From contig CAYXUG010000017.1 in assembly GCA_964468655.1 (NCBI GenBank), forward strand, positions 1 through 34,055: a stretch of DNA of 34,055 nucleotides, written 5' to 3'. This document shows, piece by piece, positions 23,535 to 31,769 of this stretch; the first letter of the stretch is position 1, and the number at the start of each line of letters is the position of its first letter. The position numbers and the translations under genes were made by a program. The notes beneath the pieces were generated by a model, which was not told where the DNA came from, ran no database searches, and saw only the letters and a program-made list of their open reading frames with translations. This DNA is from CAYXUG01 sp964468655. GTDB taxonomy: Bacteria > Fidelibacterota > Marinisomatia > Marinisomatales > CAYXUG01.

Positions 23535-25238
23535 TTATGGTGCTACAATTGTTACTTCTCCGTCCCCACTTGCTCTCACCCAGTAACCCTTTCCCGGCTC
23601 AAGTTCATCCACATTAAAATATGCGGTGCTATATCCATAAAGTGTACTGTTAATTACAATTCCACCTGGATCATCAATCACTGCAGTGAAACTTGGGCCT
23701 GTAATCAAGTTCCATCCTTCGGATAATGAAACAGCGATGCTTGTGAAGGATTCTCCTGAGACAGTGTTGGTTCCCACATCAGAAAATCTCAACCAATATC
23801 CTTTACCTTCAGTCAATTCATTCACAGAAATATAAGCTTGGTCATATTCATATAATGTGCCCGTAACAGCGTCGGGGAATAGTGTTCCCACAGAATTGTC
23901 ATCCACATTTGCCGGTAGTCCAACAAGATTCCAGAATGGTTCATGGTCAATATCGACAGATATTTCTTCTCCTTGTTCCAAGTAATCAGGAGAATATTTT
24001 TGAGCTCGAGCAACCATAACATTGTTACCGCTTTGGGTGTAGTTCCACACAATACTTCCACCGGAAGTTACTTCAAAAATTTGTGCATCATCAGCTTCAG
24101 TGATAAGTGTATTTCCATTGGCTTGCCTGAATGCACCGCTCTGAACATCTGAATACATGCTGCTTCCAGATGAATAAGTCCAGGTTGTTGATGTGGGTCC
24201 AAAAGGCTCACTGGCACTAATTGCATACGTACCATCCGGGTTCAACGGTGGAGTGAACTCAACAATAGCAGAAGTGTTATTCGAATGAAAATTATTAAAT
24301 AATATCAAATTACCTCCTCCGGGATATTCTGAAGGAATCCAGTTGACGCCATGCTGATCTCCAAGAATGTGATTTGAGGAACTTCCTCTATCATAATTCT
24401 GAGGATTTCCCCATCGGTAAATAAAATCTCCACCCATGCCGGTGTTTCCACCTGAATGACCCGCTGCATCCTCCGTTGTAGTGCTGTGGTCAATAATAAA
24501 AACTTCATCATGAAAACGTGATGAAACTACTATTTGATCCAAATCCATATTGTAACCGATTGCATTAAAATGCATCCAATCCGCGTTTGGCTGACCGCCT
24601 CCGCCGCCGCTACCTACATCACCTAAGTTGATATTAAATAGCTCAGGATGTTCTGAAATAACCCCATAATTCGGATACGAGGAACTGATGTCCTGTATTA
24701 GATGATCCCACAAATGCCATTCCCAGTCAAATTCGCCAGTTTCAGGATTCAATTCAAAAATTGCTTCAGACCACATTTCATTCAAAGAATTATTAATAGT
24801 CTGTCTTCCCATGGCATATCCTTCAGATGCTGTCTTTCTCTCCCAAGCAATGATTAGAATATTCCCGTTAGGAAGGGGCTGAATATCGTGATGATGCTGG
24901 TAATCATCATCAGCCACGGTGTAATCCCACAAAATAGTGCCTGTCCATGTTACTCGTTGAACACCGCCCCCGACACCACCAGAAGTCATTGTTGGGCTCT
25001 GCACTCGGTATGGATAAATAATGGAACTATCAGTCTGCATGTACGGCATGCTGGCAGGACCTCTGCTGTGACTCCATGTATGGACAACATTATAGTCAGT
25101 ATCCATTAAATAGGTTGTTGCGGAACTGCCGCCTCCACCACCGCCACCGCCTTCCTGCGGAGTGAAAATAACATATCCATCGGAAACCTGTCCCGTTGAA
25201 AAATAAAACAATAGTGCAATCGCGCTCATCAATCTCAT
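23535..25238 (-). CDS. Secreted arylsulfotransferase family protein, paralogue B, with poly-Gly tracts
   Basis: 567 residues, starting MRLMSAIALLFYFSTGQ (signal peptide); AAGGAGG lies 9 nt before the ATG. It has the same propeller markers as paralogue A (YQHHHDIQPLPNGNILIIAWE, QHGVNWIPSEYPG). It is distinguished by glycine runs at about residues 30-37 (eight Gly) and 196-200 (five Gly before QPNADW). The tandem WNL...GYWxR modules end the protein (VTIVAP), again without a sorting domain. It ends 9 bp before paralogue A and is probably co-transcribed with it. A 298-bp gap separates it from paralogue C. Confidence 0.87.
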   Translation of the reverse strand: MRLMSAIALLFYFSTGQVSDGYVIFTPQEGGGGGGGGSSATTYLMDTDYNVVHTWSHSRGPASMPYMQTDSSIIYPYRVQSPTMTSGGVGGGVQRVTWTGTILWDYTVADDDYQHHHDIQPLPNGNILIIAWERKTASEGYAMGRQTINNSLNEMWSEAIFELNPETGEFDWEWHLWDHLIQDISSSYPNYGVISEHPELFNINLGDVGSGGGGGQPNADWMHFNAIGYNMDLDQIVVSSRFHDEVFIIDHSTTTEDAAGHSGGNTGMGGDFIYRWGNPQNYDRGSSSNHILGDQHGVNWIPSEYPGGGNLILFNNFHSNNTSAIVEFTPPLNPDGTYAISASEPFGPTSTTWTYSSGSSMYSDVQSGAFRQANGNTLITEADDAQIFEVTSGGSIVWNYTQSGNNVMVARAQKYSPDYLEQGEEISVDIDHEPFWNLVGLPANVDDNSVGTLFPDAVTGTLYEYDQAYISVNELTEGKGYWLRFSDVGTNTVSGESFTSIAVSLSEGWNLITGPSFTAVIDDPGGIVINSTLYGYSTAYFNVDELEPGKGYWVRASGDGEVTIVAP

Positions 25239-25263
25239 TGTAAACGGCCTCCTTTAGTATTAA

Positions 25264-25312
25264 TCAAATTTTATTTTATGACACATTTAGTCTTAATTCG
25301 TTAAAATATTTT
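25264..25312 (-). promoter_or_regulatory. Conserved upstream segment of ASST paralogue B
   Basis: This 49-bp segment closely matches 27273-27320, upstream of paralogue C: TCAAATTTTATTTTATGACA here, TCAAATTTTATTTTAAGACA there, both ending TCGTTAAAATATTT. Only a few positions differ, while the surrounding DNA is not conserved. It probably holds the shared promoter or operator. The rest of the 25239-25536 gap shows no gene. Confidence 0.5.
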
Positions 25313-25536
25313 CATTTCAAAACAGATGAACCAATCTAACCGGTTTAATTTTGAATTGAGTTCTTCATTAATTTAGTAGAGTTAACAAAGGTAGAGACTC
25401 CTTAGTAAAAATAACGATCTGAAAAAAATGATTACTCAATTTTCGAAAAGAAAGCGAAAAGTCACCAGCATTGTGAAAAAACCGGAGACTTTACATTTAT
25501 TTTTCCTATTGTTATTTATATAATCTACTTATTGAT

Positions 25537-27246
25537 TTATCGTGCCATAAGTGTCACTTCCCCCGATGCGTTGGCTCTCACCCAATAACCACTTCCCGGC
25601 TCAAGTTCATTAACATTAAAATATGCACTGTTATATCCATATAATGTTCCATCAATTACAATTCCACCTGGATCATCGATAATTGCCGTATAACTTGGCC
25701 CTGTGATTAAATTCCATCCCTCAACCAACGAGACGTCAATACTGTTAATGGATTCCCCTGTAACTGTATTAGTACCGGATGAAGAGAAACGGAGCCAATA
25801 TCCATTTCCCGGAGTTAATTCATCCGCTGAAATGTATGCATTATTATATTCGTACAGCGTTCCAGAAATAGCATCCGGAAAAATTGTATTCACTGAACTA
25901 TCATCAACCGTAACAGGAAGACCCACAAGGTTCCAGAATTCCTGGTGTTCGATAACTACAGATGATTCATTCCCTTGTTCCAAATAATCTGGGTGGTATT
26001 TTTGAGCACGGGCAATCATGTTTTCGTTACCACTGTAAGTATAATTCCATACAATATTGCCATCAGTATCAACCTCAATAATCTGGGCATCATCGGCTTC
26101 CGTGATGAGAGTATTTCCATTTGACTGGCGAAACGCACCGCTTTGGACATTTGACTGCAGACTTGCTCCGGAAGAATACATCCAGACTGGTTCTTCGGGT
26201 CCATAAGGTTGACCATCAGAAATGGCATAAGAACCATCCGGATTTAAAGGAGGTGTAAATTCAATTACAGAAGACGAATTATCAGTTTCGCGATTATTAA
26301 ATAGAATAAAATTTCCTTCACCGGGATATCCTTCTGGAATCCAGTTAACACCATGCTGACCTTGTAACAAGTGATTTGAACTGTTTCCTCTATCATAGTT
26401 TTGGGGGTTCCCCCACCGGTAGATGAAATCTCCTCCCAACCCGGAATTTCCCCCGGAATGGCTAGCAGCTTCTTCAGTTGTAGTGCTGTGATCGATGACT
26501 AATATTTCATTCCGTGAGGGTGAGGATACAACAATTTGATCCAAATCTTCGTTGTAGTGAATAGCATTAAAATGCATCCAGTCGGCGTTTGGCTGGCCGC
26601 CACCGCCTCCTCCACCTCCGCCGCCTACATTTCCTTCATTGATATTAAACAGTTCAGGATGTTCTGAAATAACGCCGTAATTCGGGTAAGATGAACTTAT
26701 ATCCTGTATTAGGTGATCCCAGTGATGCCATTCCCAATCAAATTCACCTGTTTCAGGGTTCAATTCCAAAATTGCTTCCGACCACATTTCATTCAGTGGA
26801 TTATCAATCACCTGTCTTCCCATGGCGTATGCTTCTGATGCTGATTTTCTTTCCCATGCAATGATTAAAACATTTCCATTTGGGAGGGGTTCTACATCGT
26901 GATGATGCTGGTATATATCATCGGACACCGTGTAATCCCACAAAATAGTACTATCCCAGGTGATTCCTCTTATTCCACCGCCGACACCTCCATTGGTCAT
27001 GGTGGGAAACGGCACCCGGTAAGGGTAAATAATAGAACTATCAGGAAGAAGGTAAGGCATGCTGGCAGGACCCCGGTCATGACTCCAGGTATGGACTGCA
27101 TTATAGTCAGTATCCATTAAATAGGTTGTTGCGGAACTGCCGCCTCCGCCCCCGCCGCCCTGCTGTGGAGTAAATATCACGTATCCATCTGATACCTGTG
27201 CAGTAGAAAAATATAATAACAGCGTCATTGTGATCATCAATTTCAT
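25537..27246 (-). CDS. Secreted arylsulfotransferase family protein, paralogue C, with long poly-Gly tract
   Basis: 569 residues. The signal peptide (MKLMITMTLLLYFSTAQ) and AAGGGAG ribosome site support ATG 27246. It is very similar to paralogue B along its whole length (for example YQHHHDVEPLPNGNVLIIAWE, LQGQHGVNWIPEGYPGEG). The internal glycine run before QPNADWMHF is longer, ten Gly (about residues 195-204), and the N-terminal run is six Gly. The C-terminal two-module WNL...GYWxR region ends VTLMAR. A duplicated promoter region lies upstream. It may be an independent transcription unit from B and A. Confidence 0.87.
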   Translation of the reverse strand: MKLMITMTLLLYFSTAQVSDGYVIFTPQQGGGGGGGSSATTYLMDTDYNAVHTWSHDRGPASMPYLLPDSSIIYPYRVPFPTMTNGGVGGGIRGITWDSTILWDYTVSDDIYQHHHDVEPLPNGNVLIIAWERKSASEAYAMGRQVIDNPLNEMWSEAILELNPETGEFDWEWHHWDHLIQDISSSYPNYGVISEHPELFNINEGNVGGGGGGGGGGQPNADWMHFNAIHYNEDLDQIVVSSPSRNEILVIDHSTTTEEAASHSGGNSGLGGDFIYRWGNPQNYDRGNSSNHLLQGQHGVNWIPEGYPGEGNFILFNNRETDNSSSVIEFTPPLNPDGSYAISDGQPYGPEEPVWMYSSGASLQSNVQSGAFRQSNGNTLITEADDAQIIEVDTDGNIVWNYTYSGNENMIARAQKYHPDYLEQGNESSVVIEHQEFWNLVGLPVTVDDSSVNTIFPDAISGTLYEYNNAYISADELTPGNGYWLRFSSSGTNTVTGESINSIDVSLVEGWNLITGPSYTAIIDDPGGIVIDGTLYGYNSAYFNVNELEPGSGYWVRANASGEVTLMAR

Positions 27247-27272
27247 GGTAGATTATCTCCCTTAAAGCTTTT

Positions 27273-27320
27273 TCAAATTTTATTTTAAGACACATTTCAT
27301 CTTCAATCGTTAAAATATTT
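27273..27320 (-). promoter_or_regulatory. Conserved upstream segment of ASST paralogue C
   Basis: Counterpart of 25264-25312 (see there). It sits at the same distance from the start codon, with an AT-rich flank, and overlaps the divergent upstream region of the plus-strand sulfotransferase gene, so it could act on both genes. Confidence 0.5.
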
Positions 27321-27436
27321 AACTTCATATTTATTTGATTGCTCTAAACTGTTTATTTGTAGTTTTTACTATTCATAAATTTAATGAATGTTTTTACGAA
27401 GAAAACCCAGAATATTTGAAAAACATCAAAAACAAA

Positions 27437-28552
27437 ATGAATACTAAATTTCCGAGAAGAAAGCGGCTGGCTAAAGCATATTTAACCATCGGTAAAACGT
27501 TTGGTAAATGGATATCACCTTTATTCACCGGGTTGCTTCTTACCCTTTTGAGGGGTATTGTTTCCATTGGACTTCTCCTGGACAAACTCATTTTCCCAAG
27601 CTTACGGAAGATGAAAATTACTAATCCGGTTGTGATTGTAGGAAATCCACGATCGGGAACCACTTTCCTTCACCGGTTTCTGGTAAGCAATAACATTGGT
27701 ACCGGAGCGCAACTCTGGCAATTATTGTATCCGTCCATAATCCTTCAGAAGCTGATCAGGCCCATACTTCCTCTTTTGAATCTGGTCAGTCCCACAAGAC
27801 ATCATTCCACGGAAGCTCATAAAACAAGTCTCACATCTGTTGAAACCGATGATCCTTCAATCCTTTTCAAGCATTTTGACGGTTTTTTTCTTTACGGATT
27901 TATCCTTGCGTGGGCTGAGGAGGACTTATTTAATTATTTTGATCCCAGGATACGTGATACATCTCAGCGTGATTTCGACTGGCTGGAATCTGTGTGGATT
28001 AGAGTATTGAAATCTTCCGATCAGGATATCATCATTCCAAAGTTATTTTCCATCAGTACAAATATACCCAAATTTTTAAGTCGTTTCCCAGATGCACGGC
28101 TTTTATATATGGTAAGGGATCCACTGAATGTCATCCCCTCCGGATTAAGTCTGGTCACCGGTGTGCTGGATACAAAATTCGGATTTTGGAATTTACCACA
28201 GAAAACCCGGGACAGGTACATCCAGAGATTATATCGTGCCCTTGTTGAATTACTCATACGGTTTCATGATGATTGGATTAACGGTAAAATTGACCGTTCC
28301 AAAGTGATGATTGTTCATTATGAACAAATGATGCAGAATTTCGATGGATTAATGGCTGATATTTTAAAATTCATTGACCTCCATCCTTCTGAGGAACTAA
28401 TTCATGAAATAAAACTGACAACGGAGAAACAGCGTAATTATTCGAGCAAGCATCAGTATGACCTTAAAAAATTCGGTCTGTCTGCCAAACAGATAAAATC
28501 TGACTGTTCCATGATCTATGAAACGTTTTTAAATAATCCTAAATTTGACTAA
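27437..28552 (+). CDS. PAPS-dependent sulfotransferase family protein
   Basis: 371 residues from ATG 27437; a TTG at 27335 would add 34 residues of poor quality. The N-terminal 50 residues contain a hydrophobic anchor (ISPLFTGLLLTLLRG). The PAPS 5'-phosphosulfate loop reads VVIVGNPRSGTTFLHRFL (residues 65-82). The 3'-phosphate-binding element reads ARLLYMVRDPLNVIPSG, with Arg and Ser in the expected places. The C-terminal part (NYSSKHQYDLKKFGLS) fits the Sulfotransfer_3 family. It transfers sulfate from PAPS to a lipid or carbohydrate hydroxyl; the substrate is unknown. It is first in a plus-strand set with a START protein and a DUF1302-like porin. Confidence 0.88.
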   Translation: MNTKFPRRKRLAKAYLTIGKTFGKWISPLFTGLLLTLLRGIVSIGLLLDKLIFPSLRKMKITNPVVIVGNPRSGTTFLHRFLVSNNIGTGAQLWQLLYPSIILQKLIRPILPLLNLVSPTRHHSTEAHKTSLTSVETDDPSILFKHFDGFFLYGFILAWAEEDLFNYFDPRIRDTSQRDFDWLESVWIRVLKSSDQDIIIPKLFSISTNIPKFLSRFPDARLLYMVRDPLNVIPSGLSLVTGVLDTKFGFWNLPQKTRDRYIQRLYRALVELLIRFHDDWINGKIDRSKVMIVHYEQMMQNFDGLMADILKFIDLHPSEELIHEIKLTTEKQRNYSSKHQYDLKKFGLSAKQIKSDCSMIYETFLNNPKFD

Positions 28553-28574
28553 TCGTTTTTCCATATCTATCACT

Positions 28575-29189
28575 ATGCAAATATCCAATTCCCAATCACA
28601 AACCATTAAATGGTCTTTAATCATCATTCTTGGTTTAACACCGGGATTCAGCCAATTCCCGCATGATGAAATTGATGAATGGACTATACTTCAGAATAAT
28701 AAGAGTTTGATTGAATGGTCACCGGAATCAAAGTATCCGTGGATTCGTGTTTCGGAAACATTCCCATTCCCTGTGGAACAGCTCATGAAACTGATTGAAG
28801 ATAAAACAAACTACCCGAAAATTTTTGACAGGGTTGAAGAATCCGTCATTGTGGAACCGGATATTATTTATTTAAAAGTAGACATGCCCTTCCCATTTTC
28901 CGGGAGAGATTATGTGGTTAAATATGTGACAAAATTAAGAAACCAACATATCATCTACCAATTCAGCGCCGTCACTCATAATGATATACCGGAAAACAGT
29001 GATTATGTCCGTCTTGTCAATATGGCCGGAAAGTGGGAATTGGTACCCACAAGTACTAATACCACAGAATTAACCTACACATGGAACGGCGAACTGCTGG
29101 GAGATTTCCCTGAATGGGCGTTTGAACGGGCATGGATAACCCAGGGGAATGAAATTATAGGCTGGTTGTACGATGCTCTGGAACAGTAA
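28575..29189 (+). CDS. START-domain lipid-binding protein
   Basis: 204 residues from ATG 28575; a TTG at 28545 overlaps the previous stop. A signal peptide or anchor (WSLIIILGLTPGFSQ) precedes a START domain (about 35-204). It has the strand patterns SKYPWIRVSETFPFPVEQLMKLIED, FDRVEESVIVEPD, DMPFPFSGRDYVVKYVT and, at the end, MAGKWELVPTSTNTTELTYTW. Such domains hold a lipid or sterol in a hydrophobic tunnel. It is placed 22 bp after a PAPS sulfotransferase and overlaps the region before a DUF1302-like outer-membrane gene, suggesting transport of a sulfated lipid (inference). Confidence 0.85.
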   Translation: MQISNSQSQTIKWSLIIILGLTPGFSQFPHDEIDEWTILQNNKSLIEWSPESKYPWIRVSETFPFPVEQLMKLIEDKTNYPKIFDRVEESVIVEPDIIYLKVDMPFPFSGRDYVVKYVTKLRNQHIIYQFSAVTHNDIPENSDYVRLVNMAGKWELVPTSTNTTELTYTWNGELLGDFPEWAFERAWITQGNEIIGWLYDALEQ

Positions 29190-29199
29190 AGGAAACCAA

Positions 29200-30678
29200 A
29201 TGAATGTAAAAATAATAATGTTAATTATTATTATCGTGAGTTTAAATCAAAATTTATTCAGTCAACCGAACACATATTTCAACGGCTCCGCAGAATATTA
29301 TTACCTCGCGGGACTTAATGATGGACGGTTAAAAAATCTTCCCTATAGAATGTTCAATTTGAATGGAGTGTATCAGACCCAGTCTTTTGAGTTAAATACA
29401 AAAGCTGCCATAGAGTACACACCCGTCAAGGATTCACGATATCTATCCAACAGTACACCACAGGATTTTATACTTGATCTGAGAGAATTTTATCTGACAT
29501 GGTATTTTAATTTCGGTGAATTCAGGATTGGAAAACAGATTCATTCCTGGGGATGCGTGGATGAAAACAGTCCGGTGGATGTATTGAATCCATACGACTA
29601 TTATTACATTTTCCTTCAAGGGACAGACCGAAAAACAGGCGTGTATTCATCAATGCTTGAATTGTATTTCAACAATACAAAATTAAGCGCAATTTACTCC
29701 CCATTTCACAACACAAACCGCCTGCCCATTGATGATTATGATTTTCCCATTAAACTGCCTGTCGTTCCGGAAGAATACCGGATTTTCGCCATACAGGAGA
29801 ATCCACAGGAATTCGGACTTTCTGTTGAGCAGTCATTTTCGAAAGGTGAACTGAAAGTATTTCATTTTCAGGGGTACGACAGGATTTTTAATTTTTCAGG
29901 TATTAACGGTTTTTATTTTGACTCAACCATGGCAAGTACACCAGATATTGATATTGTTTATGGTTTTCGTAAAACAACCATGCTGGGATATGGTGGCGTT
30001 CTTCTTTTAGGCAATTTGACACTAAAAGGGGACTATGCCCTTTTTGTGACAAAAGACATGAATAGTAGTATACAACGAGAAAATCCTGATGAAATATTTG
30101 GGGAAATATATACCTATCTTGGCAATGAATTCCCTCTTCGGGAAAAAGCAGAATATTCTCAAATGACCCTCCAGATTGAGTACGAAAAACCGACGGTAAG
30201 ATTCATCGGTCAGTATTTCACTTATGATACGTTGAGTTACAGTTTTTCTGATGATTTTCCTCCAATAGATACCTTAGGTGTACCTCCTGATATATCAGAA
30301 GATGTGGCCACTGAACCAAGCCAGCTTTTCACCCCCGGACTGGGAACACCCTTGGCTGTGCTCACCAAAAAAGCAATTATGCTCAACCTTGAAAAAACCT
30401 ATCTGGATAATCAGCTGAAAGTAAAATTATTTTCGCTGTTTGATATATACAATCCCTCTGACTCCACCTATTCTGAAAACTGGTATTTTAATAACAATTC
30501 CATCTGGGGTTCCCTCATTGGATTTTCAGTGGAATACAACATTTCACAAAATTTGAATATTTTGGCGGGTGTCACTGAAATCAAAGGTGATAAAAAGCAC
30601 CCGGACAGAAAAAACTACCGGTTCAATGAAATGGAAGATTTCGCTCACTACCGGTTTGAGTTGAAATACAGTTTTTAA
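29200..30678 (+). CDS. DUF1302-like outer-membrane protein
   Basis: 492 residues from ATG 29200, preceded by AAAGGA; an upstream ATG at 29173 lies inside the START gene and has no ribosome site. The signal peptide ends near LFSQ. Strands include SAEYYYLAGLNDGRLKNLPY and LREFYLTWYFNFGEFRIGKQ, then HSWGCVDENSPVDVLNPYDY. The W-G and VLNPYDY pattern is the one seen in DUF1302 proteins, which are encoded with RND exporters and lipid-handling genes. It ends in YRFELKYSF with a C-terminal Phe, as in barrels. It is probably the outer-membrane end of the lipid route. The gene stops 19 bp from the convergent LRR gene. Confidence 0.78.
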   Translation: MNVKIIMLIIIIVSLNQNLFSQPNTYFNGSAEYYYLAGLNDGRLKNLPYRMFNLNGVYQTQSFELNTKAAIEYTPVKDSRYLSNSTPQDFILDLREFYLTWYFNFGEFRIGKQIHSWGCVDENSPVDVLNPYDYYYIFLQGTDRKTGVYSSMLELYFNNTKLSAIYSPFHNTNRLPIDDYDFPIKLPVVPEEYRIFAIQENPQEFGLSVEQSFSKGELKVFHFQGYDRIFNFSGINGFYFDSTMASTPDIDIVYGFRKTTMLGYGGVLLLGNLTLKGDYALFVTKDMNSSIQRENPDEIFGEIYTYLGNEFPLREKAEYSQMTLQIEYEKPTVRFIGQYFTYDTLSYSFSDDFPPIDTLGVPPDISEDVATEPSQLFTPGLGTPLAVLTKKAIMLNLEKTYLDNQLKVKLFSLFDIYNPSDSTYSENWYFNNNSIWGSLIGFSVEYNISQNLNILAGVTEIKGDKKHPDRKNYRFNEMEDFAHYRFELKYSF

Positions 30679-30697
30679 CAGTTAATAGCCGGTTTGA

Positions 30698-31756
30698 CTA
30701 TTTAATCAAAACACCCTGCTGAATTTCTGAATAATCCCCCGCTTCAAGCTTGAAGAAATAAACACCGGAAGGGTGATGGGTTCCATCCCAGAAAAGACGA
30801 TAACTGCCAGCATTTAATTCCCCTTTGTGGAGAATCTCCACCGCTTGGCCCAGCATATTGAATACGGTGATTTCTACCGCGTCCTGAAAAGGAAGTGAAA
30901 ATTCAAGTGTTGTTCTCGGGTTGAAGGGATTCGGATACGGATTGGAAAGGGAAAATGATTCCGGAAAATTGTAACTCAATTCAATTCCGGTGCTATCACA
31001 TTCCTGCGGCGCGTAAATAGGAAATGTATAAAAATACTGGTCCAGACTGATTTCAAAATTAGCGCTGTTGGCGACACAATCCGGAACATTCTCACAAAGC
31101 TGGTTTCCGCCAATTGCAAAAAAAGGATAGTCCCCTTCAAAATCATCCCAGTTTAAATCCAGATCGCAAAAACAATCCGGTAACTCTGATAAAGAATTAT
31201 TGAACAGTAAAAGATGAGTGAGATTTGATAAGTCACAAATGGAAGTTGGAATTGATTCAATATAATTATACCCTAAATCCAGAAAATATAATCCTTCAAT
31301 ATTCCCGATACTTTCCGGTATGTATTCCAGCCAGTTATTTGAAACATACAGACCATACAAACTTGACATATCACCCAGACTTTCGGGTAAACTCGTCAAA
31401 TGATTCCATTCAAGATACAAAGCTGTCATAGCATCCCAGTTGCCCATATTATCGGGGAGCTGTACCAGGTGGGTATCAACACCGCTGTAGTATTTTCCCG
31501 CAACCAGAATTTTCAATCGATTGTTGATCCAGGTTTGTGTTCCGATTTCGAGAGGTGTTTCATCAGGAAGGTTCTCATTGAGTTCCAAAATTCCGCTGAG
31601 AACATCCAGATCGAGATCATATAGACAGGTATCCCCCGCAAGAATATGGACATTTGATGGTAACGTATCGAAATAGGTATATCCCGAATCGCACTGACCC
31701 TGAATCCAGTGAAAAGATAAAAAGGTAATGATTAAACATTTTGAAACTGATTTCAT
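30698..31756 (-). CDS. Secreted leucine-rich-repeat protein with T9SS-type sorting domain
   Basis: 352 residues with a signal peptide (1-20, SFHWIQG). About five leucine-rich repeats (residues 105-215) follow the LxxLxxxxNxLxxLPESI pattern: MTALYLEWNHLTSLPESL, LYGLYVSNNWLEYIPESI, LYFLDLGYNYIESIPTSI. The last 90 residues are a sorting domain with YPNPFNPRTTLEFSLPF, VFNMLGQAVEIL and HPSGVYFFKLEAG. It is exported by the T9SS-type machinery if that is present. It is the second gene after the ASST (13 bp apart), on one transcript. Confidence 0.88.
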   Translation of the reverse strand: MKSVSKCLIITFLSFHWIQGQCDSGYTYFDTLPSNVHILAGDTCLYDLDLDVLSGILELNENLPDETPLEIGTQTWINNRLKILVAGKYYSGVDTHLVQLPDNMGNWDAMTALYLEWNHLTSLPESLGDMSSLYGLYVSNNWLEYIPESIGNIEGLYFLDLGYNYIESIPTSICDLSNLTHLLLFNNSLSELPDCFCDLDLNWDDFEGDYPFFAIGGNQLCENVPDCVANSANFEISLDQYFYTFPIYAPQECDSTGIELSYNFPESFSLSNPYPNPFNPRTTLEFSLPFQDAVEITVFNMLGQAVEILHKGELNAGSYRLFWDGTHHPSGVYFFKLEAGDYSEIQQGVLIK

Positions 31757-31769
31757 GCTTTAGTACCTT

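Noticed and set aside
30679..30697. A terminator in the 19-bp convergent gap.
   Set aside because: Only about 5 bp of TAATAG/CTATTTA pairing with mismatches is available, too weak to support a call.
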